Shown here: positions 56,380 through 64,000 of the stretch, one piece after another | How positions within the stretch are numbered: the first letter of the stretch is position 1 | Layout: every line of letters begins with the position of its first letter | Assembly: GCA_934555895.1 (NCBI GenBank) | Contig: CAKTFH010000006.1 | Location: 1-64,000 of the forward strand | Source of the DNA: an uncultured Muribaculaceae bacterium | GTDB taxonomy: Bacteria > Bacteroidota > Bacteroidia > Bacteroidales > Muribaculaceae | Length of the DNA: 64,000 nt | Direction: 5' to 3' | Translations under genes and position numbers: made by a program | The notes under the pieces: model-generated | Databases searched by the model: none | The model's input: only the letters and a program-made list of their open reading frames with translations | What the model was told of the DNA's origin: nothing

Positions 56380-56554
56380 ATGGCCTTACATGTAGTCCAA
56401 ACGGCGTTAAACAAATTTTGTTAAATAATTTCATGTTTTCGTTTGCATAATACTTTAATATTTTATAAATTGCAAGCACAAAATCTCGATCCCATGAAAG
56501 CTGACAAAACAATACGGGAACGCCCCTTACAAGAGCTGTGAGCAGGGTGAGGAA

Positions 56555-57664
56555 ATATCCTTCTCCGTTCTGATGCCGACTTTCAATCAGTGCGCGTTTA
56601 TCCGTCGGGCGATCTCAAGCCTTTTTCAGCAGACATATCCATACTGGGAGCTGATTATCATAAACGACGGATGCACCGATGCCACCAAGCATTTTATCGC
56701 CGATTACCTTAGCGACCCACGCATAAAATATCTTGAAAACGAAACTAACCGCGGACTGGGATATTCGTTGAACCGTGGCATCGACACTGCTTCCTATGAT
56801 TATATCGCATATCTGCCATCCGACGATTTCTTTTACGGCAATCATCTTGAGACACTTGCACAGGCCTTGAGTAAACCAGACGCGGTGCTCGCTTTCAGCG
56901 GCATCCGTTTCGATGATTCAAAGACTTCCGGGTTGCTTGATTACAAGAACTGCAAGGGCGCCATACCCGGCTATTGCACTCAGTTGGTGCAGGTGGCACA
57001 TCGCAAGACTTCCGACAGATGGACAGAGCGGGAGGAATGTGTGTCGGAGGACCTGTTTTTCCTTTTCTGGAGGAAACTCACAGACAAAGGCGCGTTCATT
57101 CCCACCGGAGAAGTTACATGCGAATGGACCAACCATCCGCATCAGCGCCACAAAATCTGTGGCGAGAAGCATGGCGGTGGTCTGAATAAATATCGCGTCT
57201 ATTACGGTGTAAAGGAGCCTGTCCGGTTCCGTTCCGGCAAATACAAGACATTCTTTGCAGATAGCAATCCTGCTGCTTACAGCGATTTAAGTGCGCTTCA
57301 GCAAGAATTTGCCAAATGCTGGGATGAAAATACACATTGCTATGAGATAGACGATGTAGAGCTTTTACGATATTTACGCACTCAATATCAAGGACATCAA
57401 GTTGCGGTTTCAAATATTCGCGATGCGTTGACTCAGCATCGTACGGTATTTCTGAGAGTTGTGAAGCGTGTTGTGTCATCATCTGAAGGAGTTGACAAGC
57501 GTTATGGCGATGATTACGTAATACTTTATTACAATGCCCTGATGCGTACATATGGCTTCATTGACCCTGTTTCCGGCAAAGTCAGCGAAATAGATGCAGT
57601 ATCCATTGACAATAGAAATGCCGACATAATTATATTCGCTTGCGAAAGGAGGACGACTGCCTGA
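56555..57664 (+). CDS. Family 2 glycosyltransferase, start codon unclear
   Basis: GT-A fold enzyme of about 363 aa from the ATG at 56573. The GT2 core FSVLMPTFNQCAFIRRAISSLFQQTYPYWELIIINDGCTD and AYLPSDDFFY (DxD-like) is clear. The ATG at 56573 begins inside the first beta strand (SVLMPTFN); the missing residues FSVL are encoded in frame upstream, back to a stop at 56495, with no ATG/GTG/TTG. ATA at 56555 would give SFSVLMPTF. The acceptor is unknown; it follows glf, suggesting galactofuranose-containing glycan work. Confidence 0.78.
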   Translation: MSFSVLMPTFNQCAFIRRAISSLFQQTYPYWELIIINDGCTDATKHFIADYLSDPRIKYLENETNRGLGYSLNRGIDTASYDYIAYLPSDDFFYGNHLETLAQALSKPDAVLAFSGIRFDDSKTSGLLDYKNCKGAIPGYCTQLVQVAHRKTSDRWTEREECVSEDLFFLFWRKLTDKGAFIPTGEVTCEWTNHPHQRHKICGEKHGGGLNKYRVYYGVKEPVRFRSGKYKTFFADSNPAAYSDLSALQQEFAKCWDENTHCYEIDDVELLRYLRTQYQGHQVAVSNIRDALTQHRTVFLRVVKRVVSSSEGVDKRYGDDYVILYYNALMRTYGFIDPVSGKVSEIDAVSIDNRNADIIIFACERRTTA

Positions 57665-57674
57665 ATAAAACAAT

Positions 57675-57711
57675 GGAGCATGCCTTGCTTATAAAAAGTG
57701 AGACATGCTCC
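57675..57711 (+). terminator. Hairpin after the glycosyltransferase gene
   Basis: GGAGCATG (57675-57682) pairs with CATGCTCC (57704-57711). No T tract follows. Confidence 0.5.
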
Positions 57712-57758
57712 TCTACAACAATCCACTATTAAACCATAATCATTAAACATTTGAGGCG

Positions 57759-59171
57759 ATGAAAAAATTTATTATTTTAATGTTAGCATTGGCGCTTCCT
57801 ATATTTTCATTATTTGCGCAAAATAAATTGTGTGATAATCCAGACTCACCTCCAGTACTTTTTGGGGATATAGACAAATATCTTGCGAGACATTTTAAAT
57901 ATCCCAAAGAAGCAATTGTGGAAGATGGCGGCCTTCGTACCTGGGTGCCTATAGAATGCATTGTAACATCAGAAGGTGATATAATCGACCTAACTACTTC
58001 CGATAAAACACATCCTGCGCTGACCAAGGAATTGAAACGGGTATTGGGAAGGGCGAAATGGTATCCCGCCTTAAAAGACGGAAATCCTGTGAACGTGAAA
58101 TATAAGACAAGCTTGCAATTGACTGAACCATTGTTTGGCTTTCCTTTTGGTGTGGAAAATATAAAAAAAGATGCTGAAAAAAACATGTCAGAAATTAAAC
58201 AGACTCTTCCTAAATCCAGCAATCTTACAAAAATGGAAGATGTATTGAAAGTAGCATCACTTACCTTTGCTGCCAAGCTACCTCAATATCCTATAGCATA
58301 TGCTACTTTAGAAACTGCTATTGGAGGTAAGCATAACGCGTTAGCTGCAATTGATAGTTGTTGGAGTTATTACCATTATATACCCCAAGAACCTATGGAT
58401 GGCCCATGGGGACTGAAATTGCCTATGAATAAAAACGCCGCGCACAATGACCGAACTGAGGTATGGCTGGCTATGATGCGGTCCATGATACATCAGTATA
58501 ATTCTTCGGAAATGGCCGATTCTGCATATGTGGATGCTTTGACACTGATAAACAGCAAAATCATCGATGGCGATATGAGCGAACCTTTATCAGAAAATGA
58601 AAAGGCCGAAATTGAACGTAACATTCGACGCATGAAAAAAGATATGGTGAATGATTTCGTGCGTAGTGATATGGTAAAAACAAACACTACTGGAGATGAA
58701 TATATCGGACGGGACTTGAATTTCAATCTAAATCAAGCCGTCGGTGCATTGACCGCTTTCGACAAGTTAGGTCTGAGTATTGGCAATGCCTCTGTACCCC
58801 AGCTGTCAAAGATGATAAACGACGAATATAGCGCCTTGAATTCAAGCAAGAAAGCGACATCGAAAGAAAAGCTGAATCTGTTCGGGGCGAAGGCACTTGC
58901 GATATGGATGCAGAGCGGTGACGAAGGGTTGAACCAGTATTTCGCCATGATACGCGGCGGCGAGCCGAGCAAGCAGTTGCTGAAGTATATCGACAAGATG
59001 GAGAAAAACAAGGCCAAAAACGCGGAGCTGCTTGCCGACCGCCAGGCCGTGCTGCAGTCGCTCGTATGCTTAGCCCCGACAGCCGATACCCCCGAGGACG
59101 AGGTGAAGGCCTTCCACGCGCGCCGCAAGGCCGTGGCCGATGTGTTCCCCCTCAGCTGGCTCGCGAAGTGA
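57759..59171 (+). CDS. Secreted protein with N-terminal TonB_C-like domain
   Basis: 470 aa with a signal peptide (MKKFIILMLALALPIFSLFA). Residues about 30-125 (PPVLFGDIDKYLARHFKYPKEA, TSEGDIIDLTTSDKTHPALTKELKRVLGRAKWYPALKDGNPVNVKYKTSLQL) match the TonB C-terminal domain of energy-transducer proteins, but there is no membrane anchor or proline-rich spacer before it. The remaining 340 residues are a helical region I do not recognise. Base use changes within the gene: roughly the first 1 kb is AT-rich, the last 300 bases are GC-rich like the host. Confidence 0.72.
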   Translation: MKKFIILMLALALPIFSLFAQNKLCDNPDSPPVLFGDIDKYLARHFKYPKEAIVEDGGLRTWVPIECIVTSEGDIIDLTTSDKTHPALTKELKRVLGRAKWYPALKDGNPVNVKYKTSLQLTEPLFGFPFGVENIKKDAEKNMSEIKQTLPKSSNLTKMEDVLKVASLTFAAKLPQYPIAYATLETAIGGKHNALAAIDSCWSYYHYIPQEPMDGPWGLKLPMNKNAAHNDRTEVWLAMMRSMIHQYNSSEMADSAYVDALTLINSKIIDGDMSEPLSENEKAEIERNIRRMKKDMVNDFVRSDMVKTNTTGDEYIGRDLNFNLNQAVGALTAFDKLGLSIGNASVPQLSKMINDEYSALNSSKKATSKEKLNLFGAKALAIWMQSGDEGLNQYFAMIRGGEPSKQLLKYIDKMEKNKAKNAELLADRQAVLQSLVCLAPTADTPEDEVKAFHARRKAVADVFPLSWLAK

Positions 59172-59256
59172 TTTTGGCAACAGAATTATTATGCCATACA
59201 TAACTGGACACGGCGAAGATGTGAAATAGTCAGCACTTCTACACAAGCAAAAAACA

Positions 59257-59307
59257 GCAGGACACTGTGCCCGGCTCACCCGTCGGCTCAGTGTCCTGCC
59301 GTTTTTT
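59257..59307. terminator. Bidirectional terminator
   Basis: GCAGGACACTG (59257-59267) pairs with CAGTGTCCTGC (59289-59299), followed by TTTTTT on the plus strand and preceded by A-rich sequence that gives Ts on the minus strand. It lies between convergent genes. Confidence 0.85.
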
Positions 59308-59320
59308 ATGTCAATGGATA

Positions 59321-59761
59321 TCAGTCGTCGTAGCCAAGGAACTTCCCGGCTTTATCAAACTTCATCTCGATGCCGTTGGAGAGTTCGATGTCGTAGCCGC
59401 GACGGTCGCGGTCCACTCCCACTATGCGCTGACCGGGCTGCTGGCCGGCCACAACCTTACGCACCTGAGCGGGCACGAAGGCCGAAGGCACCGACCTGGA
59501 GTTGTTGACCTCCACATTCTCCCAATTGCCGTCCTTGTCGAAGCTTATCTCGCTTCCGTCGGTGAGTATCACCTCATACTCGCTGACACGGCCCCAGTCC
59601 TTGTCGATTTTCACAAGGCTTACCTTGGCTTTGAAGTTGTTGGCTATGGTGGTCTGTGCCGCCTTGGGAAGCACGGAGGCGTCGTGAGCGTAGTTATCTT
59701 TGGCCGATGCGCAGAGAGAGATGCCGAAAATCACGGCGAGTGCAATCATCAATTTCTTCAT
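59321..59761 (-). CDS. PepSY-like domain protein
   Basis: 146 aa from the ATG at 59761, with a signal peptide (MKKLMIALAVIFGISLCASA) and two beta-rich repeats (YEVILTDGSEISFDKDGNWENVEV and YDIELSNGIEMKFDKAGKFLGYDD) typical of Bacteroidota PepSY-like periplasmic proteins of unknown role. It lies downstream of the response regulator on the same strand, separated by a hairpin. Confidence 0.82.
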   Translation of the reverse strand: MKKLMIALAVIFGISLCASAKDNYAHDASVLPKAAQTTIANNFKAKVSLVKIDKDWGRVSEYEVILTDGSEISFDKDGNWENVEVNNSRSVPSAFVPAQVRKVVAGQQPGQRIVGVDRDRRGYDIELSNGIEMKFDKAGKFLGYDD

Positions 59762-59842
59762 AATCACAGTTTCTAGCATTATAATTTATTTAGAAACGCT
59801 TTAGGGTCTGGAATGGTTCATTTCCACCGCATTTAACCACGG

Positions 59843-59885
59843 CAGGCGCGGCCTTCCGACAATTATGTCGGAACAACCACGCCTG
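59843..59885 (-). terminator. Hairpin after rprY
   Basis: CAGGCG (59843-59848) with CGCCTG (59880-59885) and an inner TTCCGAC/GTCGGAA stem (59854-59873). It lies between rprY and the PepSY-like gene on the minus strand. Confidence 0.55.
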
Positions 59886-59929
59886 CTGCTTGTGTGCCAT
59901 GAGCATTGTCAATGGCTCATCAGAGAACA

Positions 59930-60637
59930 TCAGCCCTGCTTCTCGCTTTCAGGAGCGATGAGCTTGTAGCCTTTGCCGTGGATATTGATGATCTCAATCG
60001 ACGGGTCGGCCTTGAGATGTTTACGGAGCTTGGTGATGTACACATCCATCGAACGGGCGTTGAAGTAGTTGTCATCAATCCAAATGGTCTTGAGAGCATA
60101 ATTGCGCTCCAGAATCTCGTTGACATGCGCGCAAAGCAGGCTCAGCAGCTCGCTCTCCTTTGTGGTGAGCTTGGTCACCTTGTCGTCGATCATAAGCACC
60201 TGTTTCTGGGTGTCGAAGGTGAAGCGGCCTATCTTGTACATGGTCACCTCCTTGCCCTTCTTGCCCTTTACACGGCGGAGTATGGCCTCGATGCGGAACA
60301 CTAGTTCCTCCATCGAGAATGGCTTCGTGATGTAGTCGTCGGCGCCGATCTTGAAGCCCTCGAGTATGTCTTCCTTAATAGTCTTGGCGGTAAGGAAAAT
60401 AATGGGGACCTCACTATTCACGGCACGTATCTCCTGCGCAAGTGTGAAACCGTCTTTCTTAGGCATCATCACATCAAGCACACAGATGTCATATTTCCCT
60501 TTCAGGAAAGCTTTGTATCCGGCATCTCCGTCGGCATACAGGTCGGCGTTGAAGCCTTTGGCCTGCAGATACTCCCTCAGAAGCATGCCTAAATTTTCAT
60601 CATCCTCACAAAGGAGGATTCTCATGCGATCATCCAT
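59930..60637 (-). CDS. rprY: Response regulator RprY (OmpR family)
   Basis: 235 aa. N-terminal receiver with ILLCEDDENLG and phospho-Asp in YDICVLDVMMPKKDG (about residue 54), then a C-terminal winged helix (LTTKESELLSLLCAHVNEIL and DVYITKLRKHLKADPSIEIINIHGKGYKL). It matches the RprY type of Bacteroides, known in B. fragilis as partner of RprX. rprX is upstream with a 123-base gap. Confidence 0.9.
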   Translation of the reverse strand: MDDRMRILLCEDDENLGMLLREYLQAKGFNADLYADGDAGYKAFLKGKYDICVLDVMMPKKDGFTLAQEIRAVNSEVPIIFLTAKTIKEDILEGFKIGADDYITKPFSMEELVFRIEAILRRVKGKKGKEVTMYKIGRFTFDTQKQVLMIDDKVTKLTTKESELLSLLCAHVNEILERNYALKTIWIDDNYFNARSMDVYITKLRKHLKADPSIEIINIHGKGYKLIAPESEKQG

Positions 60638-60760
60638 AGTCAGTAGTTGTAGTATGTTGTTTCTTTATATTATTATAATTATTAATTTTTCTAAATTGTT
60701 CACTCAAGTGTTAAGAAACGGCCTGATTTTATGCTCTGAGGGCCGAAATGGCCGGATTAA

Positions 60761-62329
60761 TCATGCCTCGGGAGCCTTGGTGGAAGATTCGGTGTCGACA
60801 GCAGGGCTGAGCAGAGGCAGTACAATAACGAAGCGCGAACCCTTACCGAACTCACTCTCAGCCTTTATGTCGCCTCCCATCAGATGAATCATCTTGTAGA
60901 CATATGCCAAGCCGAGGCCGAAGCCTTTCACATCGTGGCGGTTGCCGGTAGAAACACGATAAAACTTCTCAAATATCTTCTTGAGGTCCTCCTTGCGGAT
61001 TCCTATGCCGTTATCTGCCACGGTAATCTCGAGTTTGTCACCGGATATGTCGCGGGTGCATATGTGGAGCATGGGAGGTTCGTCTTCCTTACGATATTTC
61101 AGGGCGTTGTCAAGCAGGTTGAAAATCACATTGGTGAAGTGCATCTCATCGACATTGACAATTGCATCTTCGGCATCGAAATGGGCGTGGATTTTGCCGC
61201 CGAATTTCTCCACTTTAAGGCGGAAGGTGTTCACCACATTGTTTATTATGGTATTTGCGTCGACATCCTGCAGACGCACTGTGCCCTTGTGCTTGTCGAA
61301 CATCGACATCTGAAGCACTTTCTCCACCTGGAAGCGCAGACGCTTGGTCTCGTCGTTTATCACTGTGGAGATATGCTGGAGCATCGGCGCCGACTTGCGC
61401 ACCGAAGGGTCGTCGAGCATCTGGGCGGCAAGCGATATGGTGCTGATGGGTGTCTTGAACTCATGGGTCATATTGTTGATGAAGTCGTTTTTCATCTCGG
61501 TGAGCTTCTTCTGGCGGAACGCTATTATAATAGTGTAAAGGAACACTATGAGCAGAATAAAGGTGAAGATGAACGACGGTATCATGAACTTCAGAGAGCT
61601 CAGGATATATTTTGTCTTGGAGGGGAAATAGACTTTGAGATAATTTTTCTTCGACGCTGGGTCGTTGCGGAAGAGCGACTGCACAAACATGGAATTTTCG
61701 AGCGTGGCGGGGTTCACGTTATCGAAACCGCTCGAGCTGTAGAACACCTTGCCGTTGCGGTTGACAACGGCAAACTCAAACGGGAGTTCCAGACCGTTGT
61801 TCTCCAGCTCACGCTTAAGATACTGGCGCACCGACACTGAGTCGGCCCTCTCCTCGATGGGGCGGTCGCCGGCCTTGGTCATGATGTTGATTATCACATC
61901 GTCGATCACCCCCTTCTGATAAAGATACTGGCCTTTAAGCTCCTCGCGCATGGAATTGTAGCTGTTGGCGAGATTCTTGTCGTTCTGTATCTTGTAGATT
62001 TTCACCCCATCGGCCTTTAGTGTGAGGTCGCCTGCCAGACCGCTGCGGGTGGTGAAAGTATATTTTATGCCACCAAGGTGAGGAGCTCCGCCATACTGGG
62101 CATAGATGGTCGACGATTCAACCTCGGCCACATCTTCTTCTAGAAAATATTTGGTTTCATCCTGTTCGAGCAACGACGACACCGCATAAAGCGATCGGCG
62201 CACGCCTTCGGTAAACTGGTCGTCACGCATCTTTATCATGCTCTCCATATACATAATCTGGATATAGAGCAGACCCATCACAGTAAGGGCCATAAGCACG
62301 GTAAGCAACCATATGGTTGATTTTTTCAT
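60761..62329 (-). CDS. rprX: Sensor histidine kinase RprX
   Basis: 522 aa. Two membrane helices (about 7-25 and 248-270) enclose a periplasmic sensor domain. HisKA has FINNMTHEFKTPISTISLAAQML (phospho-His in HEFKTP, near residue 290); the ATPase domain has NLLDNALKY, VADNGIGIRKEDL and KGFGLGLAYVYKMI. It should phosphorylate RprY. The -33/-7 pair on the minus strand is at 62424-62454. Confidence 0.92.
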   Translation of the reverse strand: MKKSTIWLLTVLMALTVMGLLYIQIMYMESMIKMRDDQFTEGVRRSLYAVSSLLEQDETKYFLEEDVAEVESSTIYAQYGGAPHLGGIKYTFTTRSGLAGDLTLKADGVKIYKIQNDKNLANSYNSMREELKGQYLYQKGVIDDVIINIMTKAGDRPIEERADSVSVRQYLKRELENNGLELPFEFAVVNRNGKVFYSSSGFDNVNPATLENSMFVQSLFRNDPASKKNYLKVYFPSKTKYILSSLKFMIPSFIFTFILLIVFLYTIIIAFRQKKLTEMKNDFINNMTHEFKTPISTISLAAQMLDDPSVRKSAPMLQHISTVINDETKRLRFQVEKVLQMSMFDKHKGTVRLQDVDANTIINNVVNTFRLKVEKFGGKIHAHFDAEDAIVNVDEMHFTNVIFNLLDNALKYRKEDEPPMLHICTRDISGDKLEITVADNGIGIRKEDLKKIFEKFYRVSTGNRHDVKGFGLGLAYVYKMIHLMGGDIKAESEFGKGSRFVIVLPLLSPAVDTESSTKAPEA

Positions 62330-62423
62330 TATTCAGTTCCTTTCTTTAAGCAGATTGAGCGGCAACGCTTCACTGTCTCCAAAATCAAATGCTATGGGAA
62401 TGCTGCACAAATTCACTCCACCG

Positions 62424-62454
62424 CAAAATTAACATTAATACGTTAAAGCCACAA
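62424..62454 (-). promoter_or_regulatory. Promoter of rprX-rprY
   Basis: On the minus strand TAATTTTG (62424-62431) with TTG (62452-62454) 20 bases upstream, about 95 bases before the rprX ATG. Confidence 0.65.
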
Positions 62455-62598
62455 TTATTTTAGCAGAAAATTTTTGAAATTAATGCTAAAAAAGCTATAT
62501 CATTATGTTAAACGCCTATAAGAGCACTACAAGTTACGCCAACACCCTGTAAATGCCTGAGAACGCTGACTGTCAGCCGGTATCATTCAGAAAGCATA

Positions 62599-62644
62599 CC
62601 CGCCTGCACGACTGCCGGATATTTGCCGGAATCATGCAGGCGGG
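62599..62644 (-). terminator. Large hairpin after ribBA
   Basis: CCCGCCTGCA (62599-62608) pairs perfectly with TGCAGGCGGG (62635-62644), with an inner CCGG/CCGG stem. It is 30 bases after the ribBA stop, transcribed leftwards. Confidence 0.65.
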
Positions 62645-62673
62645 ATAATATCTTGTCAGCTGTCCGCAGGTGC

Positions 62674-63915
62674 TCAGTCTACTTTGTGAAGGTCGTGGCC
62701 CATGCGGTGCTTTTTGGTCGACATATAGAAACGGTCGTAGTCGTTGGGGTCAATCTCGATAGGTACATTTTCCACCACCTCAAGCCCATATCCTTCGAGG
62801 CCGATGCGCTTGATGGGGTTGTTGGTCATGAGCCTCATTTTCTTGATGCCGAGTGCATGGAGTATCTGCGCCCCCACACCGTAGTCGCGCTCGTCGGCCT
62901 TGTGACCTAGATGCAGATTGGCCTCTACAGTATCCATGCCCTCCTCCTGAAGCTTGTAGGCGCGAATCTTATCCATCAGGCCGATGCCACGCCCCTCCTG
63001 ACTGAGATAAACGACGGCGCCGCGGCCCTCCTTCTCTATCATGCGGAGCGACTGATGCAGCTGCTCGCCGCAGTCGCAGCGGAGCGAACCGAAGATGTCG
63101 CCTGTAGCACACGACGAGTGCACGCGCACCAGCACGGGATCGTCGGTGTGGAGGTCGCCTTTGAATATGGCCACATGCTCGAGACCATTGCTTTTCTGAC
63201 GGAAAGGAATGAGACGGAAATGGCCGTAGCATGTGGGCAGATCCACCTCAACGCCCTGCTCCACGAGGCTCTCCTTGCGCAGGCGATAGGCGATGAGGTC
63301 GGCGATACTGATGAGCTTCATACCCCATTGGTCTGCGCGTTTGCGCAGTTCGGGCAGACGCGCCATGGTGCCGTCGTCGGACATTATCTCCATAAGAGCG
63401 GCGGCAGGGTAAAGTCCGGCCAGACGGGCGAGGTCGACGGCGGCCTCAGTATGACCGCTACGACGCAGCACGCCGGCATCCTGCGCGTAAAGCGGATTTA
63501 TGTGGCCCGGACGGCCGAAGGTTGCGGGCACGCTTGCGGGGTCGGCCAAGGCGCGGATGGTGGCGGCACGGTCCTCGGCCGACACACCGGTGGTGCACCC
63601 CTCGAGTTTGTCGACTGTGATGGTGAAAGGTGTGCCAAGCATCGAGGTATTGTCGACGGTCTGAGGCTGGAGTTCAAGTTCGTGGCAGCGGGTTATACTC
63701 AGCGGAGCGCAGAGCACGCCGCGTGCGTTCTTCAGCATGAAGTTCACCTGCTCGGGGGTGATTTTTTCTGCGGCCACAATGATGTCGCCTTCGTTCTCGC
63801 GGTCTTCGTCGTCGACCACAATCACCATCTTTCCTTCACGGAAATCTTCAATGGCGCTTTCAATCGAGTCGAGACGCACCGGGGCAACTGTTGTTTCGTT
63901 TTTGCTCATATTCAT
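62674..63915 (-). CDS. ribBA: Bifunctional DHBP synthase / GTP cyclohydrolase II
   Basis: 413 aa, two enzymes of riboflavin synthesis. N-terminal RibB domain (about 12-210) has [24 protein letters not shown] and [18 protein letters not shown]-terminal RibA domain (about 215-405) has the zinc site [17 protein letters not shown] and [18 protein letters not shown]. The ATG at 63915 overlaps the stop of the upstream gene (ATGA), so it is coupled to that gene. Confidence 0.96.
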   Translation of the reverse strand: MNMSKNETTVAPVRLDSIESAIEDFREGKMVIVVDDEDRENEGDIIVAAEKITPEQVNFMLKNARGVLCAPLSITRCHELELQPQTVDNTSMLGTPFTITVDKLEGCTTGVSAEDRAATIRALADPASVPATFGRPGHINPLYAQDAGVLRRSGHTEAAVDLARLAGLYPAAALMEIMSDDGTMARLPELRKRADQWGMKLISIADLIAYRLRKESLVEQGVEVDLPTCYGHFRLIPFRQKSNGLEHVAIFKGDLHTDDPVLVRVHSSCATGDIFGSLRCDCGEQLHQSLRMIEKEGRGAVVYLSQEGRGIGLMDKIRAYKLQEEGMDTVEANLHLGHKADERDYGVGAQILHALGIKKMRLMTNNPIKRIGLEGYGLEVVENVPIEIDPNDYDRFYMSTKKHRMGHDLHKVD

Positions 63916-64000
63916 CTGATATCTTCTTTTATACTTTCATTACCAGGCTGTTCGTTGCCGTTTTCCTTAAACATATCCTCCAGACGGCGAGCGGTGGCGA
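63912..64000 (-). CDS. 3' end of the gene upstream of ribBA (partial)
   Basis: Reading the minus strand into the window edge, one frame is open for 28 codons ending [24 protein letters not shown] and a stop overlapping the ribBA start. Only a charged tail is visible, so the product cannot be named. In related Bacteroidales I would expect an LptF/LptG-type permease here, but that is only a guess from gene order. Confidence 0.5.
   Translation of the reverse strand, partial: ATARRLEDMFKENGNEQPGNESIKEDIR

Larger units (their letters stand above)
62330..62673. other. 344-bp intergenic region, rprX promoter and ribBA terminator
   Basis: Holds the rprX promoter (62424-62454) and a large hairpin (62599-62644) after ribBA. 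The rest is AT-rich with no gene seen. Confidence 0.6.

Noticed and set aside
62599-62644. FMN riboswitch near ribBA
   Set aside because: The hairpin is downstream of ribBA, not in its leader, and lacks the multi-stem FMN aptamer arrangement. The ribBA start overlaps an upstream gene, leaving no room for a leader.

Overview
The window looks like a chromosomal piece of an anaerobic gut Bacteroidales, most like the Muribaculaceae/Bacteroides group. This rests on Bacteroidota-type promoters (TAnnTTTG at -7, sometimes TTG about 20 bases upstream), Bacteroidota-restricted families (putative porin, Wzi family, glycine-lipid acyltransferases GlsA/GlsB, RprX/RprY, a CfxA-type beta-lactamase, MobV/DUF3987 mobilizable element) and an anaerobic ribonucleotide reductase. 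No rRNA or tRNA gene was seen.

Layout. 0.2-7.7 kb: purH, then the rod-shape operon mreB-mreC-mreD-mrdA-rodA. 8-13 kb: envelope genes (lipoprotein, Crp/Fnr regulator, BamA/TamA-like barrel, phosphoethanolamine transferase). 13-18 kb: nrdD-nrdG, rplY, pth, S4-domain protein. 18-23 kb: dapA (-), thioredoxin, a CfxA-like class A beta-lactamase (-), gluQ (-), DMT exporter (-). 23-33.4 kb: OmpA lipoprotein, guaB, a double-parvulin PPIase, pyrB-pyrI-flavin reductase, glyA-plsC, and rpsF-rpsR-rplI. 33.5-43.1 kb: a tightly packed ten-gene minus-strand block read as glsA-glsB-wzi-lipocalin-legB-ATPgrasp-neuB-prmC-recX-comF; it joins glycine-lipid synthesis, capsule attachment and a partial nonulosonic-acid pathway to housekeeping genes. 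43.3-47.6 kb: DUF115 protein, YigZ, a periplasmic binding protein and a porin.

47.9-55.2 kb is an integrative mobilizable element: tyrosine integrase, a predicted small RNA, a 0.9 kb structured non-coding stretch, a HTH protein, DUF3987 protein, MobV relaxase and an ECF sigma factor with a membrane partner, bounded by imperfect repeats containing AGTACA/TTAGTAC. Two 47-nt copies of a structured element in opposite orientation (49965-50011 and 52276-52322) lie either side of the HTH-DUF3987 pair and differ mainly by compensatory stem changes; I regard these as the most novel signal. Next to the element are a UDP-galactopyranose mutase and a family 2 glycosyltransferase, both without a conventional start codon at the expected place, and a TonB_C-domain protein whose base composition changes inside the gene, marking the probable edge of foreign DNA.

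59.3-64 kb: PepSY-like protein, the RprX/RprY two-component system, and ribBA with the tail of an upstream gene cut by the window edge.
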